Assembly: GCF_014196295.1 (NCBI RefSeq)
Contig: NZ_JACIDK010000003.1
Coordinates: 558,001 to 622,000, forward strand
DNA length: 64,000 nt
Reading direction: 5' to 3'
Source: Phenylobacterium haematophilum
Lineage (GTDB): Bacteria > Pseudomonadota > Alphaproteobacteria > Caulobacterales > Caulobacteraceae
Shown: positions 43,501-53,271 of the stretch, piece by piece
Layout of the letters: every line of letters starts with the position of its first letter
How positions within the stretch are numbered: the first letter of the stretch is position 1
Position numbers and translations under genes: made by a program
Notes under the pieces: generated by a model
The model's input: only the letters and a program-made list of their open reading frames with translations
Databases searched by the model: none
What the model was told of the DNA's origin: nothing

Positions 43501-44396
43501 GCCGCTTCGCGCGCGCGCTCGGCGCGCTGGCCAGCGGGCTTTCGGCGCGGACCGCGGAAAAGCCTGCCTTGGCGGGCCGCGACGAGGACGTCGCCGAGCG
43601 CTGGAACGATGAGCCACCAGGGCTCTACGCAGTAGCGCGCGAAAAGCCGCCGCGGGTCGCCGACCAGCCGGAACAGCCACTCGACGCCGAGGCGCCCCAT
43701 CCACCGCGGCGCCGGAGTCTGGACTCCGGCCTCGTAGTCGAAGGCCGCGCCGACCGACAGCGCCACGGTGGGCGGCAGCAGGTCCTGATTGCGGTCGATC
43801 CAGATCTCTTGCCGCGGCATGCCCATGCCGACGAACAGGATGTGCGGCTCGAATTCGGCGATCTGCTGGACGACGGAGGCGTTCTCCTCCGAGCCGGGGC
43901 TCATGTCGAAGAAGCCGTTGCGCACCGCGATTTCGGCCCCCGGGTAGCGCGTGGCCAAGCGGCGGGCGGCCTCTTCGGCCACCCCCGGTGCGCCCCCGAG
44001 ATAGAACACTCGCCAGTGCTTGCGCGCCGCCACGCTCCAGAAGTGGTCGCGCCAGTCGAGGTAGGTGCAACGGTGAAAACGGCGGCTGTGCAGGCCGAGG
44101 ATGCGTGTGAAGAAGATCAGGGGAGTGGAGTCCACCTCGATCAGATCGGCGCGCTCGAAGAACGCGGCGAACTGAGGGTTCTTCTTGGTCAGATAGATGC
44201 TGTGGGCGTTGTGGTTGGCGATGCGGCTGGGCGTGCGGCTCAGCACCGCCTGACCGATGTGGTGCATGACCTCTTCCGGGCGGACCAGATCGACGTCGAC
44301 ACCGAGCGTGGCGACGCGTTCACCCTCGCGTCGCGAGCGACGGAACGGCGTGCGGCCTTGGCGGCGTCGCTCGGTTGCTGGTGACGGTGGGCTCAA
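43497..44396 (-). CDS. WecG/TagA/CpsF family glycosyltransferase
   Basis: Up to 299 residues. Family motifs are VNHNAHSIYL-type sequence (IANHNAHSIYLTKKNP), DLIEVDSTPLIFFTRILG, YLGGAPGVAEEAARRL and LFVGMGMPRQEIWIDRN. Such enzymes transfer N-acetylmannosamine(uronic acid)-like sugars to lipid-linked GlcNAc in capsule, teichoic-acid or holdfast assembly; HfsJ of Caulobacter is a known member. The listed start is a TTG without a Shine-Dalgarno; no ATG or GTG lies before GVDVDL, so the true start is uncertain and the first 27 Arg-rich residues may not be translated. Confidence 0.9.
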   Translation of the reverse strand: MSPPSPATERRRQGRTPFRRSRREGERVATLGVDVDLVRPEEVMHHIGQAVLSRTPSRIANHNAHSIYLTKKNPQFAAFFERADLIEVDSTPLIFFTRILGLHSRRFHRCTYLDWRDHFWSVAARKHWRVFYLGGAPGVAEEAARRLATRYPGAEIAVRNGFFDMSPGSEENASVVQQIAEFEPHILFVGMGMPRQEIWIDRNQDLLPPTVALSVGAAFDYEAGVQTPAPRWMGRLGVEWLFRLVGDPRRLFARYCVEPWWLIVPALGDVLVAARQGRLFRGPRRKPAGQRAERAREAA

Positions 44397-44644
44397 TGAC
44401 GATACGCCGGATCATTGCAGTCGAAGCTCGAAACTAGGCCGTGCAAGTTAAGATTCATTTCCCGGGATCCGGTCACCTTGGGGGCTGGATCGGCGCATCG
44501 TCCGGGTTCATCATCGGTCCGTAATTCTCGCGTAGCCCCGTTCCGAAATTCGGCTATCACCGCCGGCGGCGATCTCCGGACTGGTCCGATTTGTGCAGGG
44601 GCGTGGCTGCTCGGATTTAACGGTGTTGCTTAGGGGCTGGTGTC

Positions 44645-44890
44645 TTGCAGACTATTTACGATTGGGTCACGGTCGCGATCTTCGGAGCTTTGATCGTCCT
44701 ATTTCTGCACAGGTCGACGGCCCAGGAAGAGCCAAAAGACAACATCTATCAGTACCTGCCTGCGTGCATCGGCTGTGCGCTGGCCAACTACGTCGGCAAT
44801 GAAGGTTATGGCGCGGCGGCGTTCGGAATTATCGTCGCGGTGCTGGCCTATGTTGCTTATGTGCTGAAGCCGTTCAATTTGAAGTTCTAG
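44645..44890 (+). CDS. XrtV sorting system accessory protein (putative)
   Basis: An 81-residue membrane protein with two or three helices. QTIYDWVTVAIFGALIVLFL is the first helix, then the conserved-looking RSTAQEEPKDNIYQYLP, then a helical hairpin (IGCALANYVG... and AAFGIIVAVLAYVAYVLKPF). The pattern matches what I recall of the small accessory protein encoded with exosortase V in Sphingomonadales/Caulobacterales; this is from memory and not verified. The start is TTG with AGGGG eight bases upstream. The next gene starts 87 bp downstream on the same strand. Confidence 0.6.
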   Translation: MQTIYDWVTVAIFGALIVLFLHRSTAQEEPKDNIYQYLPACIGCALANYVGNEGYGAAAFGIIVAVLAYVAYVLKPFNLKF

Positions 44891-44977
44891 TCGGGCTTCG
44901 ACCCAAGAGTATCCCTTTCGGTCGTGCAAGGCACGGGGCTGACGACGCGGCCGAGCAGATGAGACGGGGCTGAGCCG

Positions 44978-47596
44978 TTGAGTGCGTCCGATACTGCCGC
45001 GCCGTCCGACCTGACTACGTTTGCGGGGCGCCTGGAGGAGCACGGTTGCGCGCTGGCCGTTGTGACCGACGGCGGTGAGCGCCTCAGCTATATTGAACTC
45101 GCAGCCCGAGCCGACGAGTTCGCCAGGCGCCTGCCGCCGGGACGGCATCTGTTGCTGATCGAAGCGGCGAACGAACTGGCTCCATTGGTCGCCTACGTCG
45201 CTGCGCTTCGCCACGGGCATCCCGTGATCATGGCCGCGGGGGACAGCGGCGGGCAACTTCAGCGCACGATCGAGACCTACCGGCCGACGGTCCGGTATCA
45301 CAGGGACAACGGACGTTGGGTCGTCGAACCCGGAACGCCTGGGCCGCGGGATCTGCATGCGGACCTAGCCGTACTGCTGTCCACCTCAGGTTCGACCGGC
45401 GCGGCCAAGCTCGTGCGCCTTGAGCGCGCAGCCGTCGAGGCCAATGCGCGGTCGATCGCCGAGTATCTCGACCTGCGGCCGGACGACCGCGCGATCACAA
45501 CCCTGCCGATCCACTACAGTTACGGTCTGTCGGTGGTGAACTCGCACCTCGCGGCCGGCGGCGCGATCCTGCTGACCGACCGCTCCGTGGTCGACGACGC
45601 GTTCTGGGACTTCTTCGAGGCCGAAGGGGCGACCTCCCTGGCGGGCGTGCCCTACACCTACGAACTCTTCGAGAGGATCGGTCTGCGCCGACGCAGGCTG
45701 CCTTCGCTGCGGACGATGACCCAGGCCGGCGGCCGACTGCCGCCCGAGACGGTCCGCACCTACGCCGAGTGGACCCAGGGCGCGGGCGTGCGCTTCTTCG
45801 TTATGTACGGCCAGACCGAGGCGACGGCGCGGATGGCGTACGTGCCGCCTGAGCACCTGTTGGAGAACCCTGGTTGCATCGGCGTGGCGATCCCGGGGGG
45901 CGGGTTTCATCTGATCGACGAGGCCGGTCGGACGGTCGCCGGGGCTGAGGTCCAGGGCGAGCTGGTCTATCGCGGCCCCAACGTGATGTCCGGCTACGCG
46001 CTGGTCGAGGCGGACCTCGCCAAGGGGCGCGAAATTTCTGAGTTGCGGACTGGCGATCTGGCGATACGCGACGCCAACGGGATTTACCGGATCGTGGGGC
46101 GTAGGAGCCGGTTCGCCAAGCTTTTCGGGTTGCGCATCAGTTTCGATGAGGTGGAGGCTCACCTCCGCCGCGAGGGGCTCCGCGCCATCGTCACCGGCAA
46201 TGACGAGGTGCTGGCGGTGGGCGTCGTCTCAGCCGAACCGCAAGCGGTGGCCGATCGCTTGTCGCAGGCGCTGTCCCTGCCTCTCTCGGTGATCAAAGTG
46301 ATCGGCTACGACGAACTGCCGACCTTGAGCTCTGGGAAGATGGACTATCAGGCCGTGATGGCCGCGGTCCGCGCCGTGCCTGCGCGTCCGGCGCCCGCGC
46401 AGGGCGGCGGGGGGCGGGCCATCGAGACGGCCTTCCGTCACGCCTTCCCGCGCGCGAGCATCACGTCGGCGGACAGCTTCGTTAGCCTGGGCGGCGATTC
46501 CCTCGGCTACGTAGCACTGTCGCTCGAGATCGAGGCCAAGCTGGGCTTCCTGCCGGAACGCTGGGAAGAAATCAGCATCGCCGAACTGCAGGCGATGGCC
46601 GGCAAGGCCACGACCGTCCGTCGTGGTGTCTTCAGCCTGCGTGGGATCGAGTCCGAGGTCGCGATCCGTGCGGCGGCGATCATCAGCGTGGTGATCGCGC
46701 ACGCTTCGGCGTGGCCGGTCGGCGGCAGTGCGCACGTGTTGCTCCTGCTCTCGGGCTACAACTTCTCGCGCTATCAGGGCTCGCGCCTGAACGAGGGCGG
46801 CGGGGTCTCGATGCTGGTGAACTTCTTCCAGCGGATCATCGCGCCCTACTACGTGATCCTCTGCCTCTATCTGATTTCGGAAAAGTCGTTAGACGTGCCG
46901 TCCTTGCTGTTGGTCAGCAACCTGTTCGGCCGCTTTGGTACGTTCCTGGAGCCCTACTGGTTTCTGGAGGTGTTGTTCCAGTCCATGGTGATCTTCGCGC
47001 TGCTGTTTGCCATCGGAGCGGTGCGCCGGTTCGCGGTGCGAAAGCCGTGGGAATTCGGACTGGCGTTGCTGATTGCGGCATTGGCGGCCCGCGTGATCGC
47101 CTCGCTGATCCTGCCGCACGAGTATCTGTTGGAGCGAACACCCGACAGCATCTTCTATCTGCTGGCGTTCGGGTGGTGCCTGCACAGGGCCACGACGGCG
47201 GCGCGCAAGCTGGGATTGACCCTAGCGTGCCTGGCCATCGCCGCCCTGCAGGTGGCCGGACCCCAAGAGATCTGGGAGCACTTCAGCTACCCGGCCAACG
47301 TCACCCACGCCATCTGGTTCTCCACCGCGGCCGGCCTGATCCTGTGGGCGCCGCGGATACTCCTACCCAACGCGTTGCACGGACTGGTCGGTCTGATCGC
47401 AGCGGCGAGCTTCTATATCTACCTGACGCATGGCTTGCCGGTGCACGCTTTCCTGCACACGCTGCACATCCAGAATGTTCCGCTCATCCTGGCGGTGTCG
47501 CTGATCCTGGGCGTCGCGGCCTATAAGGCCTCGGAGAAGATCTCGGAGCGGCTGGCCCGCGGGCACGTGGATCAGCGTCGAGAAGTCGTCCAGTAA
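44978..47596 (+). CDS. Adenylation-carrier-acyltransferase fusion protein
   Basis: An 872-residue three-domain protein. An ANL adenylation domain (about 10-470) has the P-loop STSGSTGAAKLV, YGQTEATARM, GDLAIRDANGIYRIVGRRSRFAKLFG and the catalytic Lys454 in LSSGKMDY. A phosphopantetheine carrier domain (about 480-550) has LGGDSLGYVAL with Ser508. The rest is a ten-helix membrane domain of the acyltransferase-3 type (RGIESEVAIRAAAIISVVIAHA, LLLLSGYNFSRYQ, ending SFYIYLTHGLPVHAF). I infer that it activates a carboxylic acid, loads it on its own carrier and transfers it across or at the membrane, perhaps onto the local polysaccharide. The start is TTG after GGGGCTGAG. Confidence 0.9.
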   Translation: MSASDTAAPSDLTTFAGRLEEHGCALAVVTDGGERLSYIELAARADEFARRLPPGRHLLLIEAANELAPLVAYVAALRHGHPVIMAAGDSGGQLQRTIETYRPTVRYHRDNGRWVVEPGTPGPRDLHADLAVLLSTSGSTGAAKLVRLERAAVEANARSIAEYLDLRPDDRAITTLPIHYSYGLSVVNSHLAAGGAILLTDRSVVDDAFWDFFEAEGATSLAGVPYTYELFERIGLRRRRLPSLRTMTQAGGRLPPETVRTYAEWTQGAGVRFFVMYGQTEATARMAYVPPEHLLENPGCIGVAIPGGGFHLIDEAGRTVAGAEVQGELVYRGPNVMSGYALVEADLAKGREISELRTGDLAIRDANGIYRIVGRRSRFAKLFGLRISFDEVEAHLRREGLRAIVTGNDEVLAVGVVSAEPQAVADRLSQALSLPLSVIKVIGYDELPTLSSGKMDYQAVMAAVRAVPARPAPAQGGGGRAIETAFRHAFPRASITSADSFVSLGGDSLGYVALSLEIEAKLGFLPERWEEISIAELQAMAGKATTVRRGVFSLRGIESEVAIRAAAIISVVIAHASAWPVGGSAHVLLLLSGYNFSRYQGSRLNEGGGVSMLVNFFQRIIAPYYVILCLYLISEKSLDVPSLLLVSNLFGRFGTFLEPYWFLEVLFQSMVIFALLFAIGAVRRFAVRKPWEFGLALLIAALAARVIASLILPHEYLLERTPDSIFYLLAFGWCLHRATTAARKLGLTLACLAIAALQVAGPQEIWEHFSYPANVTHAIWFSTAAGLILWAPRILLPNALHGLVGLIAAASFYIYLTHGLPVHAFLHTLHIQNVPLILAVSLILGVAAYKASEKISERLARGHVDQRREVVQ

Positions 47597-47751
47597 AGGT
47601 TGTCGAGCAAAGGCAGCGATTAACGTTGACTCAACTCGCACCGGTTTAAGATTTCGCCACAATCGGCGTGTTTACGGGTGGCGGGTTCCGACCTGCAGTC
47701 GTAGACCGTCGATATCGCAGATGCACCGCAGCATGCGTGCTTGGAGGCGCC

Positions 47752-49242
47752 GTGAGTTGGATCAATAGCCTGATGGCGCGCTCTTTCGGGCGTAAGCCGG
47801 AAGCCGCCCCGAACCCCGAATCGAACCTTGTCTTCGCCGCCCCGCCGACGCAGCGCGAGGGCGCGACCGCCAGGAAGCCGGCCGATACGGCGTTCCCGCG
47901 CTTCCAGTCGATGGCCGGCGATCAACTGAGCCCGCGACTGAACGACCGCTTCGCCAGCGCGCGGATCAAGCTGCGCGGCGCGTTCACGCCGTCACAGCCG
48001 ATCACCGACCGCAAGATGTTCGCGGGGCGTCTGGACGTGCTGACCACGCTCATCCGTTCGATCGAGGACCAGCGCGTCCATGTGATCATGTACGGCGAGC
48101 GCGGCATCGGTAAGACCTCGCTGGTCCACGTGGTGACCCAGGCCGCCGAAGAAGCCCGATATATCGTGGTCTACTGCTCGTGCGGGGCCGGCTCGACGTT
48201 CGACGAGATTTTCCGCGCGGTCGCGGCCGACATTCCGCTGCTGTTCCACAGCGGCTTTGCACCCACCACCAACGAAGCCGAGCGCGGGAACACCCTGGCC
48301 GACCTGCTGCCGGCCACGACCCTGACGCCGCGCCTGGTCGCCGACCTGTTCGCCAAGCTGACGGGCACCCGAGTCCTCGTGGTGCTGGATGAGTTCGACG
48401 TCTGCGACTCCCCCGAATTCCGGCGCAACATCGCCGAACTGATCAAGAACCTGTCGGACCGCTCGATCCGCACCCAGCTGGTGATCGCCGGCGTGGCCGC
48501 GGACCTGACCGAATTGGTCGAGCATATCCCATCGATCCGCCGCAACATCTTCGCCTTGCAGGTGCCGAAGATGAGCGCCGCGGAGGTGAACCATCTGGTC
48601 GAGAACGGCGAGGAGCTGAGCGGCCTGACCTACGACAAGGCAGCGACCGATTTCATCGTTTTTGTCGCCAACGGTTCGCCCTATTTCGCCAGCCTGTTGA
48701 GCCACCATTCCGGCTTGGCTGCGATCGACAAGGGGCGCACCAACGTCGCGATCGAGGACGTGTCGCAGGCGGTGGACCAGGCGCTGACTGAGTTCCGCGG
48801 CCGAATTTCCAAGCACTCGTTGGTCCAGATCGACCAGGCCGCCAAAAGCGGCGTACGCCATGTGCTGGGCGTCATGGCCGGCGCGGCCATCTTCAACAAT
48901 GGCCGCTTCGACGACCGCGACGTCGACGCGCTCTATCCGAGCTCGGCCAATGCGGCGAATTTCAAAGCGACGCTCGAGGACCTGGCGGCCAGGCACGTGC
49001 TTCTGGAGGCCCACGACGACGAGTTCGGTCGTGGCTACCGGTTCTCGGAAGAGGCGGTTTTGCCGTACCTGTGGATCCTCGCGGCGCAACAGCGCTTCCT
49101 GGAGGGCCGAAAGGCGGCGAGCGCGGCGACAGACAAGCCTGCCGTGTCGACCACCGACAAGGCTGCCGCAGCGGCCGAGAAGCCGACCGAAAAGGCCGCG
49201 CCGGCCGCTGTCGCCACCCCGCGGGCCGCCGGCCGGCCCTGA
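47752..49242 (+). CDS. AAA/ORC-like ATPase of unknown function
   Basis: A 496-residue P-loop ATPase. The first 80 residues are disordered-looking. Walker A is GERGIGKTSLV (about 114-124) and Walker B is RVLVVLDEFD (about 207-216); sensor region IAGVAADLTELVEHIPSIRRN follows, then a helical lid with GSPYFASLLSHHSGLAA and a winged-helix-like segment. The C-terminal 45 residues are Ala/Lys/Pro-rich (TDKPAVSTTDKAAAAAEKP), a flexible tail. The GTG at 47752 has GGAGG five bases upstream. It sits between the acyltransferase fusion and rfbB on the same strand, an unusual place for such an ATPase. Confidence 0.85.
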   Translation: MSWINSLMARSFGRKPEAAPNPESNLVFAAPPTQREGATARKPADTAFPRFQSMAGDQLSPRLNDRFASARIKLRGAFTPSQPITDRKMFAGRLDVLTTLIRSIEDQRVHVIMYGERGIGKTSLVHVVTQAAEEARYIVVYCSCGAGSTFDEIFRAVAADIPLLFHSGFAPTTNEAERGNTLADLLPATTLTPRLVADLFAKLTGTRVLVVLDEFDVCDSPEFRRNIAELIKNLSDRSIRTQLVIAGVAADLTELVEHIPSIRRNIFALQVPKMSAAEVNHLVENGEELSGLTYDKAATDFIVFVANGSPYFASLLSHHSGLAAIDKGRTNVAIEDVSQAVDQALTEFRGRISKHSLVQIDQAAKSGVRHVLGVMAGAAIFNNGRFDDRDVDALYPSSANAANFKATLEDLAARHVLLEAHDDEFGRGYRFSEEAVLPYLWILAAQQRFLEGRKAASAATDKPAVSTTDKAAAAAEKPTEKAAPAAVATPRAAGRP

Positions 49243-49337
49243 TTGGGAACGGATCGGGGGCCCAGGCCCTTTCGTCAATTGGGGCGCAGGCGGTATGGAG
49301 TAACCTTCGACGCCAGCGATCTCTGGGGGAGTAGGTT

Positions 49338-50402
49338 TTGCGCATTCTTGTCACCGGCGGAGCCGGCTTCATCGGCTCGGCCCTGATCCGGCATCTGATC
49401 GCCGAAACCGAGCATGAGGTGCTGAACCTCGACAAGCTGACCTATGCCGGCGACGAACGGTCACTGGACGGCGTCGCAGGCAACAATCGCTACGCCTTCC
49501 GGAGGGCTGATGTGGCCGACGCCGGAGCGGTGCGCGCGGCCTTGCGCGACTTCCGTCCGCAGGTCGTAACGCACCTGGCCGCGGAGTCGCATGTCGATCG
49601 TTCGATCGACGGTCCGGCGGAGTTCATCCAGACGAACATCATCGGCACCTTCGTGATGCTGTCGGAGGTGCTGGCCTATTGGCGTGGACTGGATGCATCC
49701 GCCAAGGGCGCGTTCCGCTTTCATCACATCTCGACCGACGAGGTGTTCGGCTCGCTCGGGGACACCGGTTTCTTCACCGAGACGACGGCCTACGATCCGC
49801 GCTCGCCCTATTCGGCCTCGAAGGCGTCGTCCGACCACCTGGTCCGCGCCTGGCACCATACCTACGGCCTGCCGGTGCTGGTCACGAACTGCTCGAACAA
49901 CTACGGGCCCTTCCATTTCCCCGAGAAGTTGATCCCGCTTATGATCGTGAAGTGCCTGGCCGGCGAGCCGCTGCCGGTCTACGGCGCCGGGGCCAACGTC
50001 CGGGACTGGCTCTATGTCGACGATCACGCCCGGGCCCTGACTCGAGTGTTCGAGGCCGGGACACCCGGCGAGAGCTACATTATCGGTGGGCGGGCCGAGC
50101 GCACGAATCTGCAGGTCGTCCACGCCATCTGCGAGACGTTGGATCGATTGCGTCCGCGCGCCGACGGCAAGTCGTACAAGGAGCAGATCAGCTTCGTCGC
50201 CGACCGGCCTGGTCACGATCATCGGTATGCGATCGATCCGGCCAAGCTCGACCGCGAGCTGGGCTGGCGCGCGGCCGAGAGCTTCGACACCGGCATTGAG
50301 AAAACCGTCCGCTGGTATCTCGAAAACGACGCCTGGTGGGGCCCGATCCTGGCGCGCAGCGATGCGGGCGAGCGGCTAGGCCTGAAGACCGTGAGCGCAT
50401 GA
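49338..50402 (+). CDS. rfbB: dTDP-glucose 4,6-dehydratase
   Basis: Second enzyme of dTDP-rhamnose synthesis. It converts dTDP-glucose to dTDP-4-keto-6-deoxyglucose with bound NAD. It has 354 residues. The NAD loop is [12 protein letters not shown]; catalytic residues are Thr-Asp-Glu at 133-135 (STDEVFGSL) and Tyr158/Lys162 ([10 protein letters not shown]); [11 protein letters not shown] is the conserved C-terminal segment. The start is TTG after a GGGGGAG stretch. It heads a tight operon with rfbD (4-bp overlap) and rfbA (adjacent). Confidence 0.97.
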   Translation: MRILVTGGAGFIGSALIRHLIAETEHEVLNLDKLTYAGDERSLDGVAGNNRYAFRRADVADAGAVRAALRDFRPQVVTHLAAESHVDRSIDGPAEFIQTNIIGTFVMLSEVLAYWRGLDASAKGAFRFHHISTDEVFGSLGDTGFFTETTAYDPRSPYSASKASSDHLVRAWHHTYGLPVLVTNCSNNYGPFHFPEKLIPLMIVKCLAGEPLPVYGAGANVRDWLYVDDHARALTRVFEAGTPGESYIIGGRAERTNLQVVHAICETLDRLRPRADGKSYKEQISFVADRPGHDHRYAIDPAKLDRELGWRAAESFDTGIEKTVRWYLENDAWWGPILARSDAGERLGLKTVSA

Positions 50403-51313
50403 CTTCGACCGTCGCGGCGGACGTGCTGCTGACCGGCGGCAGCGGTCAGGTCGGAACCGAGATTATTCGCCAGTCGCCGGCGACGATGAACATCGTCGCG
50501 CCCTCGAGCGCGGAACTTAACCTTGGCGACCCGGACGCGATCCTGGCGATGGTCGCATCGCGGCCGTGGGCCGCGGTGATCAACTGCGGCGCGTACACCG
50601 CGGTCGATCGGGCCGAGAGCGAGGTGATCGAAGCCTGGCGCGCCAATGCCCTGGGTCCGGCGGCGCTTGCCCAGACGACGGCCGCCGCCCAGATCCCGTT
50701 GATCCACGTCTCCACCGACTACGTGTTCGACGGCTCCAAGCCAGGCCCTTACCGTGAATCCGATCCCGTCGCGCCGCTGGGCGTCTATGGCGGCTCCAAG
50801 GAGGCGGGCGAGCAGGCCGTCCGCACGGGCAACCGTCGGCACCTGATCCTGCGTACGGCCTGGGTGGTCAGCCCGCACGGGGCCAACTTCGTCAAGACGA
50901 TGCTCCGGTTGGCGCAGACGCGGCCCGAGGTGCGTGTAGTCGATGACCAGCGCGGCTGCCCGACCAGCGCGGCCGACATCGCTGCGGCGCTGCTCAAAAT
51001 CACCGGACGAATGATCACCTCTCCGCAATTGGCGCCGACGGGCACCTATCACTTCGTAAACGCCGGCGAGGCGACCTGGTGCGAGTTGGCGCGGGCGGTC
51101 TTCGACATGGCGGAGGCGCGCGGCGCCCCGGCTCCGCGGCTCGAAGCCATCACGACGGCAGAGTTTCCAACCCCGGCCCGCCGGCCGGCCAATTCACGCC
51201 TGGATGTGGCCAAGTTGCGGGCCGACTACGGGATCGAACCGCGCCCTTGGCGGGCGGCGGTGGAAGAGATTGTTGAGGCGCTGCTTCCCGCCAAGCAGGA
51301 ACAAGGACTTTAG
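50399..51313 (+). CDS. rfbD: dTDP-4-dehydrorhamnose reductase
   Basis: Final step of dTDP-L-rhamnose synthesis: NADPH reduction of dTDP-4-keto-L-rhamnose. It has 304 residues. Features are [35 protein letters not shown] [16 protein letters not shown] and [12 protein letters not shown] with the Tyr-Lys pair. The ATG overlaps the rfbB stop (ATGA). rfbC (the 3,5-epimerase), which acts between RfbB and RfbD, is not in this window. Confidence 0.95.
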   Translation: MTSTVAADVLLTGGSGQVGTEIIRQSPATMNIVAPSSAELNLGDPDAILAMVASRPWAAVINCGAYTAVDRAESEVIEAWRANALGPAALAQTTAAAQIPLIHVSTDYVFDGSKPGPYRESDPVAPLGVYGGSKEAGEQAVRTGNRRHLILRTAWVVSPHGANFVKTMLRLAQTRPEVRVVDDQRGCPTSAADIAAALLKITGRMITSPQLAPTGTYHFVNAGEATWCELARAVFDMAEARGAPAPRLEAITTAEFPTPARRPANSRLDVAKLRADYGIEPRPWRAAVEEIVEALLPAKQEQGL

Positions 51314-52207
51314 ATGAAGGGCATCATCCTGGCCGGTGGTTCGGGCACTCGGCTGCATCCGGCGACGCTGGCGGTAAACAAGCAACTGCTGCCGATCTAT
51401 GACAAGCCGATGATCTACTACCCTCTGTCGGTGCTCATGCTGGCCGGCATCCGGGACGTCTTGATCATCTCGTCGCCGGAGTACATCGACAACTACCGCC
51501 GGCTGTTCGAGGATGGTTCGAACTTCGGGCTCCGGATCGAGTATGCGATTCAGCCGAAGCCCGAAGGGCTGGCGCAGGCGTTCCTGATCGGCGAGAGCTT
51601 CGTCGGCGACGAGCGCGCCGCCCTGGTGCTGGGCGACAATATCTTCTTCGGCGCCGGCATGAGCCGGTTGCTGAAGAACGCCGCCGACCGCAAGGACGGG
51701 GCGACGATCTTCTCCTACGAGGTCGACCAGCCGCAGGCCTACGGGGTGGTGGAGCTCGACGACACCGGCCGAGCCGTGAGCCTTGAGGAGAAGCCGGTCG
51801 AGCCGAAGTCGCGCCAGGCTGTCACCGGCCTCTATTTTTATGACAACCGCGTGGTCGAGTTCGCCAAGCAGGTGCGCCCCTCGGCGCGCGGCGAGCTCGA
51901 GATCACGGACCTCAATCGCATGTACATGGAAGCCGGGGACCTGTTCGTCGAGCAACTGTCGCGCGGCTATGCCTGGCTGGACACCGGCACCCATGAGAGC
52001 TTGGTCGAGGCCTCGGAGTTCGTGCGCGCGGTGCAGAAGCGCCAGGGCGTGCACATCGCCTGCCTGGAGGAGATCGCCTACATCAACGGCTTCATCGACC
52101 GCGACCAACTGCGCGCGCGCGGCAAGCTTTTCGAGAAGACCGCGTACGGCAAGTACCTGCTCGACATCGCCGAGCAGGCGGCCCCGCCGAGCCGTCGCTT
52201 GATCTAG
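51314..52207 (+). CDS. rfbA: Glucose-1-phosphate thymidylyltransferase
   Basis: First step of dTDP-sugar synthesis: glucose 1-phosphate plus dTTP to dTDP-glucose. It has 297 residues. The nucleotide signature is [33 protein letters not shown] at residues 5-37; [24 protein letters not shown] and [13 protein letters not shown] complete the family. It starts directly after the rfbD stop. Its TAG overlaps the beta-helix gene stop on the other strand (CTAG). Confidence 0.97.
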   Translation: MKGIILAGGSGTRLHPATLAVNKQLLPIYDKPMIYYPLSVLMLAGIRDVLIISSPEYIDNYRRLFEDGSNFGLRIEYAIQPKPEGLAQAFLIGESFVGDERAALVLGDNIFFGAGMSRLLKNAADRKDGATIFSYEVDQPQAYGVVELDDTGRAVSLEEKPVEPKSRQAVTGLYFYDNRVVEFAKQVRPSARGELEITDLNRMYMEAGDLFVEQLSRGYAWLDTGTHESLVEASEFVRAVQKRQGVHIACLEEIAYINGFIDRDQLRARGKLFEKTAYGKYLLDIAEQAAPPSRRLI

Positions 52208-53214
52208 GGCGCGGCCGGCGCCCGGATCGGGCTGAGGCTGGGCCGATCCTTGACGACAATGTCCTTGTTGTCGCTCTGCAGCAGCTTCCAGTAGCGGTTG
52301 TTGAAGACCTGGGCGCCAGTAACGCCGGAGAGGTTGATGCGCGCGTTCATGCCCGCGTAGGGCTGGACGGTGTTGCCGGACACCTCGACGTCCTCGGCGT
52401 GCATCAGGGCGATGCCGTTGTACATCGAGCCTTCGATAATGTTGTCGCGGATCACCACCCGGCGATAGGGCAGGGTGCCCACCTGATCGGTGATGAAGAT
52501 CCCCTGCATGATGCCGCCCGATCCGCGGCGGATGCGATTGCCGACGATGGTGATATCCTCGGCCGAAGCCGTGGTGTTGCGAGTGAACAACTGGACGGCG
52601 TCGGGGTGCGAGCCCGGGGTCGGGGCGAAGTCGGCGAAGTCGTTCCCCTTGATCAGCAGCCTCGAGGTGCCGTTGCTGGTAACGCCGTCGGCACCCAGCC
52701 GCCGGAAGGTGCTGCCCTCGATAGCCACGTCGTAGCAGTTACTGAGGACGATCCCGTTCCGAAAGCCGGAGAAGGACGACTTTTCCACGCGGATATTGCG
52801 CGACTTGGTGAAGAAGAGCCCCTGGCCGGTCGGCAATCCGCGCGCCGTCAGGCCGCTGAACTGGATGTTCTGACTGTCGTTGACGGCGAGCCGTCCCGCC
52901 CCCGGCTGGTCGAGCACCACGTTCAGCCCGACGACCCGCAGCCCGGTGACGTTCTTCAGCACGAAGCCAGCGGTCTGCGCGTCCTTGGCGACCAGGGTGA
53001 CGGGCGTGCCGAAGTTCAGGTCGCTCAGCGCGATCTGGCCGTAGTCGCCGGGCGCCAGCACGACCGTCGCACCCGGGCTGGCGGTCTTCATCGCCAGCGT
53101 CAGGGTGAGGGCGTTGCGGACCGTGACCGGCCCGCGTTGGGCGACGCGCTCAACCGATTGCGCTTGCTGAGGCGCGGCGTCCGCGGCCAGGGCCAAGAGC
53201 AGGATTTCCAGCAT
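52204..53214 (-). CDS. Right-handed beta-helix protein, Sec-exported (paralogue 1)
   Basis: A 336-residue parallel beta-helix protein. A short signal peptide ([15 protein letters not shown]) suggests Sec export. Repeated rungs ([51 protein letters not shown]) run to about residue 310. It shares with the three RTX paralogues the motifs [28 protein letters not shown] and [10 protein letters not shown], but has no RTX domain. GGAGCG precedes the ATG. Likely a polysaccharide lyase-, epimerase- or binding-type protein in the periplasm or at the surface; activity unknown. Confidence 0.88.
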   Translation of the reverse strand: MLEILLLALAADAAPQQAQSVERVAQRGPVTVRNALTLTLAMKTASPGATVVLAPGDYGQIALSDLNFGTPVTLVAKDAQTAGFVLKNVTGLRVVGLNVVLDQPGAGRLAVNDSQNIQFSGLTARGLPTGQGLFFTKSRNIRVEKSSFSGFRNGIVLSNCYDVAIEGSTFRRLGADGVTSNGTSRLLIKGNDFADFAPTPGSHPDAVQLFTRNTTASAEDITIVGNRIRRGSGGIMQGIFITDQVGTLPYRRVVIRDNIIEGSMYNGIALMHAEDVEVSGNTVQPYAGMNARINLSGVTGAQVFNNRYWKLLQSDNKDIVVKDRPSLSPIRAPAAP

Positions 53215-53271
53215 GGTGCGCTCCGTTAGCTTCGGCGGAGCGACACCCTATCAGACGTTGCGGCCGCGTCT

